Assembly: GCF_000364605.1 (NCBI RefSeq)
Contig: NZ_KB822577.1
Location: 372,001-436,000 of the forward strand
DNA: 64,000 nt
Source: Nocardioides sp. Iso805N
GTDB lineage: Bacteria; Actinomycetota; Actinomycetes; Propionibacteriales; Nocardioidaceae
Direction of reading: 5' to 3'
Part shown: in pieces, positions 42,596-51,119 of the stretch
Layout of the letters: each line of letters opens with the position of its first letter
Numbering within the stretch: position 1 is the first letter of the stretch
Program-made: the position numbers and the translations under genes
The notes under the pieces: model-generated
What the model was told of the DNA's origin: nothing
Seen by the model: only the letters and a program-made list of their open reading frames with translations
Databases searched by the model: none

Positions 42596-43624
42596 ATGAC
42601 CTATCAGGACTACCTCGTCCTCGACGTGCACGGGCACGTCTCGGTGCCGCCTGCCGCCAACAACATGGTGGTGCAGATGCTCGGCTCGAACCAGCCGATG
42701 CCGAGCAACGTCGGCCAGAGCGTCACGCCCGGAAAGGGCCCGACCGAGGCCGACTTCCGTGCCACCGCGCAGGGCCACGTCGACTACCTCGACGCCCGCA
42801 ACATCGACGTCCAGGTGATCGGCCCGCGGCCGTTCCTGCAGTTCGGCTGGATGGAGCCGCACATCACCCCCGGCTGGGCGGCGTACGTCAACGACATGAT
42901 CGCCCAGCAGGTGAGCTTCTTCCCCGACCGCTTCGTGGGGGCTGCGCAGCTGCCGATGCACGTCGAGCACGCTGACACCAAGCACGTGCTCAAGGAGCTC
43001 GATCGCTGCGTCAACGAGCTGGGCTTCGCTGCGGCGTACCTCTCGCCCGACGTCTCCGGCACGCGACTCCAGCCGGGTCTCGACGACCACTGGTTCGACG
43101 ACCTCTACGAGGCCTGCGAGGGCTACGACATCCCGCTGATCGTGCACGGCACGAACACGCTCGACCCGCGCTTCCGCGGCGTACCGATGAACTACCAGCT
43201 CGCCTTCCTCACCGAGCAGTACCTCGCCGGACAGTTCCTCTCCCACGGCGATGTCTTCGAGCGCTTCCCCAAGCTGCGCGTGATCATCTGCCACTGCGGT
43301 GGGGCACTCGACCGCTTCATCCCCACCGACAAGCACATCGCGCAGAAGGACCTGTCGGAGAACCTCTTCTACGACTCCTGCGGCTATGACCTCGACTTCC
43401 TCGAGGCCGCGCTCAAGCAGCGCGGCGTCAACCGGGTCGTCTTCGGCACCGAGGCTCCCGGCTCCGGTGGCGCCGTGCGACCGGAGACAGGGCGTACGTC
43501 GGACGATCTCGTGCCGGTGCTCGACTCGTTCGCGTGGCTCACCGACGCCGACCGCCGCGCGATCTTCCACGACAACCCGCTCAAGGTCGTTCCCGGCTTC
43601 AAGACCGCGATGAAGGAGGCCTGA
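42596..43624 (+). CDS. Amidohydrolase-family enzyme of the LigY/LigJ/ACMSD group
   Basis: The 342-residue TIM-barrel protein has metal ligands His12 and His14 in DVHGHV, His near 183 in IVHGT, a His near 238 in CHCGG and Glu in FGTEAPGSGG near 282. Glu instead of the usual Asp at that last place is, as far as I recall, typical of LigY (C-C hydrolase of biaryl cleavage products) and LigJ (oxalomesaconate hydratase), and unlike ACMSD decarboxylases. Six bases separate it from the dioxygenase gene, so it should act on the ring-fission product. Confidence 0.8.
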   Translation: MTYQDYLVLDVHGHVSVPPAANNMVVQMLGSNQPMPSNVGQSVTPGKGPTEADFRATAQGHVDYLDARNIDVQVIGPRPFLQFGWMEPHITPGWAAYVNDMIAQQVSFFPDRFVGAAQLPMHVEHADTKHVLKELDRCVNELGFAAAYLSPDVSGTRLQPGLDDHWFDDLYEACEGYDIPLIVHGTNTLDPRFRGVPMNYQLAFLTEQYLAGQFLSHGDVFERFPKLRVIICHCGGALDRFIPTDKHIAQKDLSENLFYDSCGYDLDFLEAALKQRGVNRVVFGTEAPGSGGAVRPETGRTSDDLVPVLDSFAWLTDADRRAIFHDNPLKVVPGFKTAMKEA

Positions 43625-43625
43625 C

Positions 43626-44888
43626 GTGCTTAGCGTCGAGGACAACGAACTGCTCACTCGCACCGGTCGGGGCACGCCCATGGGCGAGCTCTTCCGCCGG
43701 TTCTGGATCCCGGCCCTGCTCTCCTCGGAGCTGCCCCAAGGCGGCGCCCCCGCGGTGAAGGTGCAGCTCCTCGGCGAGAAGCTGATCGCCTTCCGCGGCG
43801 CCGGCGGGCGCATCGGGCTGCTCGAGTCGCGTTGCCCGCACCGGCACGCGAACCTCTACTGGGGGCGCAACGAGGACGACGGCCTGCGTTGCGTCTACCA
43901 CGGCTGGAAGTTCGGCTTCGACGGTGCGTGCATGGACATGCCGGCCGAGCCGAGCGACTCCGCGTACAAGGACCGGGTCAAGGCCGTCGCCTACCCGACC
44001 CACGAGGCCGGTGGCATCGTGTGGGCCTACCTGGGACCGGCCGAGCACCAGCCCGACTTCCCGGACCTGGAGTGGACCACGCTGCCCGAGGACCACCTCT
44101 ACGTGACCAAGCGCCACCAGCGCTGCAACTACTTCCAGAACGTCGAGGGCGAGCTGGACACCGCACACGTGCAGTTCCTGCACCGCGAGCTGAACAAGAA
44201 CCACACCTTTACCCCGCAGAAGGTCTTCGACGAGGCCGAGAACCCCGAGTACACGATCGCCGAGACGCCGGTCGGCATGCTCGCGATCGCCCAGCGCGCC
44301 CTGCCCGACGGCAACAACTACTGGCGGATCACGCCGTTCTGCATGCCGTCCTTCACCACCGTCCCGACCGCGCCCGGCAACCGGTTCACGTTCACCGCCG
44401 CGGTCCCGATCGACGACACGTCCATGTGGGGCTTCACCGTCACGTGGGCGCCGCGTCCGCTCACCGACACCGAGCTGGAACAGGACCGGTCCGGGATGCG
44501 CCTGCACGTCCTGACCGAGCCCGACTTCACGCCGGTGGCCAACATGGACAACGACTACCTTCGCGACTTCGAGGCGATGGCCACGGAGAACTTCACCGGG
44601 ATCATGGGCATCCGCTCCCAGGACCTGCCCGTCCAGGAGGACCAGGACGGTCCCATCTGCGAGCGCCAGGGCGAGCACCTCGGCACCACCGACCGCGCGA
44701 TCGTCGCCGCCCGCCGGCTGATGCTGCGCACGGCGAAGGCTCTCGCCAAGGGTGTCGAGCCGACCCAGCCGACCGCGGCTGCGGCGTACCGGCAACGCTC
44801 CTTCGCCGGCGAGGGCGCCGGCGACGTCGCGTGGAACGTGCTCTTCGACCAGGTCCAGTCCGAGGCCGCCCCCGTGGTGCACGCATGA
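43626..44888 (+). CDS. Rieske non-haem iron oxygenase, LigX/phthalate dioxygenase-like
   Basis: The 420-residue protein has the Rieske motif Cys70-Pro-His72 and Cys89-x2-His92, and a mononuclear iron motif with Asp178, His181 and His186 (ENVEGELDTAH-like segment). The sequence resembles single-component-oxygenase types such as phthalate 4,5-dioxygenase and aromatic O-demethylases. The GTG start is one base past the amidohydrolase stop. Its electron donor is encoded four genes downstream. It likely demethylates or hydroxylates the ring before cleavage by the LigB-type enzyme. Confidence 0.88.
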   Translation: MLSVEDNELLTRTGRGTPMGELFRRFWIPALLSSELPQGGAPAVKVQLLGEKLIAFRGAGGRIGLLESRCPHRHANLYWGRNEDDGLRCVYHGWKFGFDGACMDMPAEPSDSAYKDRVKAVAYPTHEAGGIVWAYLGPAEHQPDFPDLEWTTLPEDHLYVTKRHQRCNYFQNVEGELDTAHVQFLHRELNKNHTFTPQKVFDEAENPEYTIAETPVGMLAIAQRALPDGNNYWRITPFCMPSFTTVPTAPGNRFTFTAAVPIDDTSMWGFTVTWAPRPLTDTELEQDRSGMRLHVLTEPDFTPVANMDNDYLRDFEAMATENFTGIMGIRSQDLPVQEDQDGPICERQGEHLGTTDRAIVAARRLMLRTAKALAKGVEPTQPTAAAAYRQRSFAGEGAGDVAWNVLFDQVQSEAAPVVHA

Positions 44889-45538
44889 GTGAGCTCCTCG
44901 ACCGGCTTGCCGCGCTCGACGTCTGCTCGCTCTCGGATGCGATGGACGCGCTCGGCCTCGACGGCGCCGTCGACGGCCTCGGCCCCCTCTGGGAGGGGGC
45001 GCGGGTCGTCGGACACGCCGTCACGATGAAGCTGGCCGAGGGGCCCACTCCGGCGACCGCCACCCCGGTCCACCTCGGCGCACGCGCGGTCGGCCTGGCC
45101 GGCCCGGGCCGGGTCATCGTCGTCGACAACGGCGGGCGCGACTCCATGGGCTCCTGGGGCGGCCTGCTGTCGTCGGCAGCCGTCGCCCAGGGCGTCAGTG
45201 GCGTGGTCACCGACGGCGCGTGTCGCGACGTCGACGAGGCACGCGAGCTGCGCTTCCCCGTCTTCGCCCGCCGCGGGGCGGTGCGCACGGCCCGTGGCCG
45301 CGTCCACGAGGTCAACACGGGAGCGCCGGTCTCGCTCGCCGGCGTCACCGTGCATGCGGGCGACGTGGTCGCCGCGGACGGCAGCGGCATCGTCATCATC
45401 CCGGCCGCGGACGCCGAGCGGGTGGCCGAGAAGGCCGAGGAGCTGCTCGCCCGGGAGCGCACGATGCTCGCCGCGCTGCAGGCGGGCGTGCCCGCCGTCG
45501 AGGTGCTCGACGGCACCTATGAGAACGCACTGAAGTGA
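44885..45538 (+). CDS. RraA-like / HMG-CHA aldolase-type protein 1
   Basis: The 217-residue protein has the RraA fold used by class II pyruvate aldolases that split 4-hydroxy-4-methyl-2-oxoglutarate (HMG) or 4-carboxy-4-hydroxy-2-oxoadipate (CHA). WGGLL near 97 and the catalytic Arg-Asp in DGACRDVDEA near 116-119 are present, as is the closing DGSGIVIIP. ATG overlaps the Rieske stop. It is one of three related genes in a row; this copy is the most diverged at the substrate end (AEGPTPATATPVHLG instead of an acidic loop). Confidence 0.82.
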   Translation: MSELLDRLAALDVCSLSDAMDALGLDGAVDGLGPLWEGARVVGHAVTMKLAEGPTPATATPVHLGARAVGLAGPGRVIVVDNGGRDSMGSWGGLLSSAAVAQGVSGVVTDGACRDVDEARELRFPVFARRGAVRTARGRVHEVNTGAPVSLAGVTVHAGDVVAADGSGIVIIPAADAERVAEKAEELLARERTMLAALQAGVPAVEVLDGTYENALK

Positions 45539-45544
45539 GGACCC

Positions 45545-46192
45545 ATGACTGACCTGGCGCGGCTTGCCGAGCTCGGCACCGCCACCATCTCCGACGCACT
45601 CGATCGCCTCGGCCTGCCGGGTTCGGCGCACGGCATCGCGCCGCTGCGGACCGGCACGTCGTTCGCCGGCCCGGCGTTCACCGTCCGCTACGTGCCCGCC
45701 GGCGACCCCAAGGGCACCGTCGGTGACTTCGTCGACGAGGTACCCGAGGGTGGTGTCGTCGTCATCGACAACCAGGGTCGCACCGATGCCACGGTGTGGG
45801 GCGACATTCTGACCACGTACGCCGACAAGCAGGGCATCGCGGCGACCTGCATCTGGGGAGTGTGCCGCGACGTGCGCGTCGCGCTAAGCCTGAAGTACCC
45901 GCTCTACACGCACGGGAAGTTCATGCGCACCGGCAAGGACCGCGTCGAGGTCGCCGATCAGCAGGTGCCGGTCGCGCTCGGTGACGTACAGGTGAGGCCC
46001 GGCGACATCGTGGTCGGCGACGATGACGGCGTGGTCGTGATCCCTGCCCACCGGCTCGACGAGGTCGGCAGGATCGCCGAGGACATCGGCGTGACCGAGG
46101 ATGCGATCGCGGCGGCCGTGGTCGAGGGCATGTCGATCAGCGACGCCCGCGCCAAGTACGGGTACCACACGCTGCAGCGCAAGGAGGCGTGA
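45545..46192 (+). CDS. RraA-like / HMG-CHA aldolase-type protein 2
   Basis: The 215-residue protein has VWGDIL near 86, WGVCRDV near 106 with the Arg-Asp pair and DDDGVVVIP near 160. It ends with a longer helical tail (SISDARAKYGYHTLQRK) than its neighbours, resembling proteobacterial aldolases. ATG 45545 follows GTGAGGACCC. It probably has a different aldol substrate from copies 1 and 3, or forms mixed oligomers with them. Confidence 0.82.
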   Translation: MTDLARLAELGTATISDALDRLGLPGSAHGIAPLRTGTSFAGPAFTVRYVPAGDPKGTVGDFVDEVPEGGVVVIDNQGRTDATVWGDILTTYADKQGIAATCIWGVCRDVRVALSLKYPLYTHGKFMRTGKDRVEVADQQVPVALGDVQVRPGDIVVGDDDGVVVIPAHRLDEVGRIAEDIGVTEDAIAAAVVEGMSISDARAKYGYHTLQRKEA

Positions 46193-46830
46193 TGACCGCT
46201 CTGGTCGCCTCATCGCCGGCTGTCACGGACGACCAGCTCCGGGAGCTCGCCGCCTTCGGTACGTCGACGATCTACGAGGCCTCCGGCCTCGACTGCGCCC
46301 TCGACCCCGCGCTGCGGCCCATCTACACCGGCGCCCGCCTCGTCGGGCGGGCTCTGCCGGTGCGGACCCATCCGGCCGACAACCTCCCGCTGCACCTCGC
46401 CCTCGAGCACGTTCGGCCCGGCGACGTGCTGGTCGTCGACGGCCGCGAGGAGCTGTGCGGCTACTGGGGCGAGGTCCTGGCCGTGGCCGCGCAGGCCCGC
46501 GGCGTCGCCGGCCTGGTGATGGACGGCGGGGTGCGCGACATCCTCGAGCAGCAGCAGCTGGGCTTTCCGGTCTTCTCCCGGGGCATCTGCATGCGCCGCA
46601 CCGGCAAGAACTTCCCCGGCATCGTCGGTGAGGCCATCACCGTGGCCGGCGTGCACGTACAGCCCGGCGATGCGGTCGTGGCCGACGCCGACGGCATCGT
46701 CGTCCTCCCCGCCGAGGCGGTCGGCTCGACGCTGGTGGCCTCGCGCGCCCGCATCGAGAAGGAGGCCGCGTTCATGGAGCGGCTCCGCGGCGGTGAGCTG
46801 ACGCTCGACCTCTACGGGTTCCGGCGATGA
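46192..46830 (+). CDS. RraA-like / HMG-CHA aldolase-type protein 3
   Basis: The 212-residue protein has YWGEVL near 90, MDGGVRDI near 110 and DADGIVVLP near 166. This is the closest of the three to bona fide HMG/CHA aldolases (GVRD motif). ATG 46192 shares one base with the preceding stop and has AAGGAGG 4 bases ahead; GTG 46189 would be too close. It would convert a carboxylated aldol to pyruvate plus pyruvate or oxaloacetate. Confidence 0.83.
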   Translation: MTALVASSPAVTDDQLRELAAFGTSTIYEASGLDCALDPALRPIYTGARLVGRALPVRTHPADNLPLHLALEHVRPGDVLVVDGREELCGYWGEVLAVAAQARGVAGLVMDGGVRDILEQQQLGFPVFSRGICMRRTGKNFPGIVGEAITVAGVHVQPGDAVVADADGIVVLPAEAVGSTLVASRARIEKEAAFMERLRGGELTLDLYGFRR

Positions 46831-47873
46831 CCGCCTTCGCCGTCGCGGCAAGCGAGAACGACCGGTTCGCGCTGCGCACGATGGTCGTGCGGCAGGTGCG
46901 CTGGGAGGCCGAGGGCGTCATCTCGATGCAACTGGCCTCGCCGGACGGCTCACCGGTCCCCGTGTGGAGTCCCGGCGCCCACATCGACGTGGTGCTGCCC
47001 TCCGGCCTGGTGCGGCAGTACTCGCTGTGTGGTGATCCAGCGGACAGGACGTCGCTCACCGTGGCAGTGCTGCACGAGCGCAACGGCCGCGGCGGCTCGC
47101 GCGAGATCCACGAGACCCAGCTGGTCGGCCGCACCGTCGGCGTACGCGGCCCGCGCAACCACTTCAAGCTCCGCGCGGCCGATGAGTACCTGCTCATCGC
47201 CGGTGGCATCGGTGTCACTCCGCTGTTGGCCATGGCTCGCCACCTCGATGCGCAGGGTGAGGCCTGGCGACTCGTGTACGGCGGACGCTCGCGCGCCTCG
47301 ATGGCCTTCCTGGGCGAGCTGGCCGCGTTCGGCGGTGCGGTGCGGGTCGTGCCGCAGGACGAGGCGGGGCTGCCCGACCTCGACGCGGTCCTGGACTCCG
47401 CCTCCCCGGGCACCGAGGTCTACTGCTGCGGTCCCGAGGGACTGCTGCGGGCCGTCGAGGCAGCGGGGGCCGCCCGCGCGATCCCCGTGCACGTCGAGCG
47501 GTTCGGTACCGCCGGGCCCGCGGCCGTCGTCGCCGAGCCGGCTGCTGCGGTCGCCGAGCGGGGTGATGCGTCCGGAGAGTCGACAGGCTCGGTCGCCGCT
47601 CGGGCCGGAGCGTTCGAGGTCGAGCTGCGGCGCACGGGCATCACCGTCGATGTCGACCCTGACCGCACCATCCTCGAGGCGGTGCGCGAGCACCTGCCCG
47701 AGGTCATCTCCTCGTGCGAGGAGGGCTTCTGTGGCGCATGCGAAACGCGGGTCATCGAGGGCATCCCCGAGCACCGCGACCAGGTCCTGGACCCCGTCGA
47801 GCGGGAGAGCAACGAGACCATGATGATCTGTGTCGGCCGCTCCTGCACCCCGCGTCTGGTCCTCGACCTCTAG
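46827..47873 (+). CDS. Phthalate dioxygenase reductase-type electron donor
   Basis: The 348-residue protein has an FMN-binding RQYSLCG (63-69), NAD-binding GGIGVTPLL (126-134) and CCGPEGLL, and a C-terminal plant-type 2Fe-2S domain with Cys297, Cys302, Cys305 and Cys335. This order matches the reductases of Rieske oxygenases. An Ala/Glu/Ser-rich linker at about 228-262 makes it some 30 residues longer than usual. It overlaps the last RraA gene (ATGA) and should donate electrons to the Rieske protein at 43626. Confidence 0.9.
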   Translation: MTAFAVAASENDRFALRTMVVRQVRWEAEGVISMQLASPDGSPVPVWSPGAHIDVVLPSGLVRQYSLCGDPADRTSLTVAVLHERNGRGGSREIHETQLVGRTVGVRGPRNHFKLRAADEYLLIAGGIGVTPLLAMARHLDAQGEAWRLVYGGRSRASMAFLGELAAFGGAVRVVPQDEAGLPDLDAVLDSASPGTEVYCCGPEGLLRAVEAAGAARAIPVHVERFGTAGPAAVVAEPAAAVAERGDASGESTGSVAARAGAFEVELRRTGITVDVDPDRTILEAVREHLPEVISSCEEGFCGACETRVIEGIPEHRDQVLDPVERESNETMMICVGRSCTPRLVLDL

Positions 47874-47889
47874 GGCCCCGGTCGAGCCG

Positions 47890-47909
47890 CCTCGTCCCGT
47901 CGGGCGAGG
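47890..47909. terminator. Hairpin between convergent genes
   Basis: CCTCG-T-CCC / GGG-CGAGG stem with a bulged T and loop GTC, 17 bases after the reductase stop and just before the end of the small leftward gene. Confidence 0.55.
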
Positions 47910-47911
47910 AC

Positions 47912-48229
47912 TCAGAGCCCGGCCGCGAGCTCCCGCAGGATGGCAGCGGCCTCGGGGCAGCGGCCGTCGGGGATGAGGTCGTGGGCCTCCCAGAGCCGGG
48001 AGTGCAGGGAGCGCCAGCGCGCGAGACCGGACGGGTCACCGGCCAGCTCGGCCTGACGGACCTGGATGTCGACGAGCGTCCACAGCGCGTCGATCTCGCT
48101 CTCGCGATAGATCTGGTCCTCGAACGACGTGGCCTCATCGAGTCGCTCGGCGATCTCCAGCAGCGTCGCCGGCGCGAGCTCGGTGACCTGGTAGATCCGG
48201 TTGCGGGCGGAGCCGATCTCGGTGTCCAT
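47912..48229 (-). CDS. Small hypothetical protein
   Basis: 105 residues from ATG 48229 (MDTEIGSARNRIYQ); a longer start at 48277 is possible. The protein is soluble, helical and acidic (LAPATLLEIAERLDEATSFEDQIYRE, ALWTLVDIQVRQAEL), with no motif I recognise. It is the only leftward gene between two rightward catabolic clusters, so it is probably expressed on its own. Confidence 0.5.
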   Translation of the reverse strand: MDTEIGSARNRIYQVTELAPATLLEIAERLDEATSFEDQIYRESEIDALWTLVDIQVRQAELAGDPSGLARWRSLHSRLWEAHDLIPDGRCPEAAAILRELAAGL

Positions 48230-48319
48230 GCCAGTCAACCTAGGCGCGGCGCGCACCTGTGGCAGCGCAACTTCCACTGGGTGCGACCAGGCCCGCGGGC
48301 GGCCGCGTCAACGCCGACG

Positions 48320-49915
48320 ATGATCGACATGGCAACGGTGCGCGACGCGGTCTTCGAGGCCCTCCGGCAGCTCGAGCTGACCACCATCTTCGCCAACCCC
48401 GGCTCTACCGAGGTGGCGCTCCTCACCGACCTGCCGGAGGACATCGACTTCATCCTGGCGCTGCATGAGAGCTCCGTCGTCGCGATGGCCGCCGGTCACG
48501 CCCTGGCCACGCGCACACCGAGCCTGGTGCTCCTCCACACCACTGCCGGCTTCGGCAACGGCGTCGGCGCGATCGCCACGGCTCGCACCAACAAGGCGCC
48601 GATGGTGGTGCTCGTGGGCCAGCAGGATCGCCGCCACCTCGCCTCCGAACCGTTCCTGGCCGGTCACCTGGCGGGGCTGGCGGGCGACTACCCGGTGTCC
48701 GTCCGGACCCCCGACAACGCCCAGGCGGTCCCCGCCGCGATCATCCGCGCCTATCACGACGCCGCGCTCCACCGCGGTCCCGCGGTCGTCATCGTGCCGA
48801 TGGGCGACTGGTTCGAGCAGGCCGAGACCGAGGCGCTCCCCGCGGCGCCCGTCGAGCTGCGCCGCAGTGCCGCCGCCGATCCGGTCATCGGCCAGCGCCT
48901 CGCCGACACCCTCCTCGCAGCGAAGAGTCCGGTCCTCGTCGCGGGCCCGACGGCCGACGACGCCCAGACCTGGGCCGCACTGACCACCCTCGCCGAGAAC
49001 CTCGACGTACCCGTCTGGCAGTCGTGCTCGGCCAGCCAGGCCGGCTTCCCCGGCGATCACCCGCGCTTCCAGGGGCACCTGCCGCAGCTGCGCGACGAGC
49101 TCCGCAAGACCATGGCCGGCCACGACGTCATCCTCGTCGTCGGTGCGCCCGCGTTCCGCCAGGGCACGTTCCGCAGCGGCGCCTTCGTCGAGCACGGCAC
49201 CACGGTCCTGGTCGTCACCGACGACCCCGACGAGGCGGGCTACAGCTCGGCCGACCTGGCGGTGCTCGGTGACGTCCGCGCTGTCGCGGTCGATCTCGCC
49301 GCCCGTGTCCCCGAGCAACCACGCCGCGCCCCGGCCGTGCCGCCGCGCGCGGTACACACGACGGCTCCCGAGGTGACCAGCCCGCTGCGTGCCGCACACG
49401 TGTACGCCGAGGTGGCGGCGAGACTCCCCGCGGAGTCGACCGTGCTCGAGGAGAGCCCCTCGACGCGCGCTCAGCTGCTCGACCTCATGCCGGCCCGTGC
49501 GCCGTTCGGGTTCGTCACCATCGCCCAGGGCGGCCTCGGCTTCGCGCTGCCGGCCGCGACCGGCATCAAGATGGCGCTCCCCGAACGCCCGGTGGTGGCG
49601 ATGGTCGGCGACGGCGCCAGCCTCTACGGCATCCAGGCGCTGTGGAGCGCCGCCCAGTACCGCATCGGAGCCCTCTTCGTGATCCTGCACAACGGCGGCT
49701 ACGCCGTGATGGATCGGCTCGCCGCGGTCCAGGGCGGCACCGGCCCGTGGCCCGGCTTCCCGGAGATCGACCCGGCGATGCTCGCGCAGGGTCTCGGCTG
49801 CCCGAGCCGCACCATCACCAGCCACGAGGAGCTCCTCGCCGTACTCGACGAGGTCATCCCCACGCTGGGCACGCGCACCGAGCCCCTGCTCCTCGACGTG
49901 TACGTCGAGGCCTGA
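48320..49915 (+). CDS. Thiamine-diphosphate decarboxylase, benzoylformate decarboxylase-like
   Basis: 531 residues. An N-terminal pyrimidine-binding domain has the catalytic Glu in LHESSVVAMA near 54. A central domain and a C-terminal diphosphate domain follow, with GDGASLYGIQALW starting near 433 and HN about 28 residues later (GDG-N motif). FANPGSTE and LHTTAGFGNGVGAIATA match benzoylformate decarboxylases, which turn aryl-glyoxylates into aryl-aldehydes. No clear ribosome site marks the start, and ATG 48329 is an alternative. It heads a six-gene rightward set that includes a benzaldehyde dehydrogenase-like enzyme, the next step. Confidence 0.85.
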   Translation: MIDMATVRDAVFEALRQLELTTIFANPGSTEVALLTDLPEDIDFILALHESSVVAMAAGHALATRTPSLVLLHTTAGFGNGVGAIATARTNKAPMVVLVGQQDRRHLASEPFLAGHLAGLAGDYPVSVRTPDNAQAVPAAIIRAYHDAALHRGPAVVIVPMGDWFEQAETEALPAAPVELRRSAAADPVIGQRLADTLLAAKSPVLVAGPTADDAQTWAALTTLAENLDVPVWQSCSASQAGFPGDHPRFQGHLPQLRDELRKTMAGHDVILVVGAPAFRQGTFRSGAFVEHGTTVLVVTDDPDEAGYSSADLAVLGDVRAVAVDLAARVPEQPRRAPAVPPRAVHTTAPEVTSPLRAAHVYAEVAARLPAESTVLEESPSTRAQLLDLMPARAPFGFVTIAQGGLGFALPAATGIKMALPERPVVAMVGDGASLYGIQALWSAAQYRIGALFVILHNGGYAVMDRLAAVQGGTGPWPGFPEIDPAMLAQGLGCPSRTITSHEELLAVLDEVIPTLGTRTEPLLLDVYVEA

Positions 49916-49936
49916 CCCGACCGAAAGGACACCGAC

Positions 49937-51118
49937 ATGGCCACGGACTGGCTTGCCGACGACCAGCTGAACGAGGACCAGGATGCGATCCGCGACGCGG
50001 TCTCCGACCTCGCGCAGAAGTACGGCAACGACTACTGGAACGAGGTCGGCCGCGAGGGTCGCTATCCCGACGAGTGGGTCAAGGAGCTGTCGGACGCCGG
50101 CTGGCTGACCATGCTCATCCCCGAGGAGTACGGCGGCGGAGGCGCAAGCATCAACGAGTCGTGTGTGGTGCTGGAGACCCTCAACCGCTGGGGCAACAAC
50201 GCCAACGCGATCCACGCACAGATGTACCAGATGGGCGCAGTCCTGCGGCACGGCAGCGACGAGCAGAAGCAGAAGTGGCTCCCGCAGATCGCCGACGGGT
50301 TGCGGCTGCAGTCCTTCGGTGTGACCGAGCCGGACGCCGGCACCGACACCACCCGCATCCGCACCTTCGCCGAGCGCCAGGGCGACCACTACGTCGTCAA
50401 CGGGGGGAAGATCTTCACCTCCCGGTTCCAGCGCACCGACCTGATGCTGCTGCTGGTGCGCACCACCCGCTACGAGGACGTCGCGAAGAAGACCGACGGC
50501 ATCTCGGTCCTGCTCGTCGACACCCGCGAGGCCCGCGAGAACGGCCAGATCGACGCCAGGCCGATCCCCATCCTGGGCGGTCACCACACCAACCAGCTCA
50601 CCTTCACCAACCTCAAGGTGCCGGTGGAGAACCTGATCGGCGAGGAGGGCGAGGGCTTCAAGGTCATCCTGTCGGGGATGAACTCCGAGCGGATCAGCGC
50701 CGCTTCGGAGTACATCGGCTCGGGTCTCTATTTCATCGACCGCGCCGTGCAGTACTCCAAGGAGCGCGAGGTCTTCGGCCGGCTGATCGGCTCGAACCAG
50801 GGCATCCAGTTCCCGATCGCGCAGGCGTACACCCAGCTCAAGGCGGCCAGCGTGATGCGCTGGCAGGCCGCGAAGCTCTTCGCCGAAGGCAGTCGCGACG
50901 GCTTCTACGCCAACACGTGCAAGCTGCTCTCCGCCGATGCGCAGTGGGCCGCCGGCAACGCCGCGATGGACACCTTCGGGGGCATGGGCCTGACCGAGGA
51001 GTTCGGCATCGCGCGCAAGTTCCAAGGTGCCCGAGGCGCGCTCATCGCCCCGATCAGCCGCAACCTGATCCTGGCCGGCATCGCCCAGCGCGACCTCGGC
51101 ATGCCGCGCTCGTACTGA
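49937..51118 (+). CDS. Acyl-CoA dehydrogenase
   Basis: The 393-residue protein has TEPDAGTDTTRIRT near 132-145 (acyl and FAD contacts), TSRFQRTD and GGMGLTEEFGIARKFQGAR. The usual C-terminal EGT motif with catalytic Glu is missing (LIAPISRN). A Glu is present in SGMNSERISAA near 250, the position used by isovaleryl-CoA dehydrogenase, whose substrates are branched at carbon 3. This would suit a 3-aryl-branched acyl-CoA. AAAGGACA precedes ATG 49937. Confidence 0.85.
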   Translation: MATDWLADDQLNEDQDAIRDAVSDLAQKYGNDYWNEVGREGRYPDEWVKELSDAGWLTMLIPEEYGGGGASINESCVVLETLNRWGNNANAIHAQMYQMGAVLRHGSDEQKQKWLPQIADGLRLQSFGVTEPDAGTDTTRIRTFAERQGDHYVVNGGKIFTSRFQRTDLMLLLVRTTRYEDVAKKTDGISVLLVDTREARENGQIDARPIPILGGHHTNQLTFTNLKVPVENLIGEEGEGFKVILSGMNSERISAASEYIGSGLYFIDRAVQYSKEREVFGRLIGSNQGIQFPIAQAYTQLKAASVMRWQAAKLFAEGSRDGFYANTCKLLSADAQWAAGNAAMDTFGGMGLTEEFGIARKFQGARGALIAPISRNLILAGIAQRDLGMPRSY

Positions 51119-51119
51119 C

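Noticed and set aside
41131-43624. Aminophenol/aminomuconate pathway (RidA as deaminase, amidohydrolase as ACMSD)
   Set aside because: Possible, but the Glu at the amidohydrolase's last metal position and the Rieske and RraA genes favour a LigY/LigJ-type route; kept only as an alternative.
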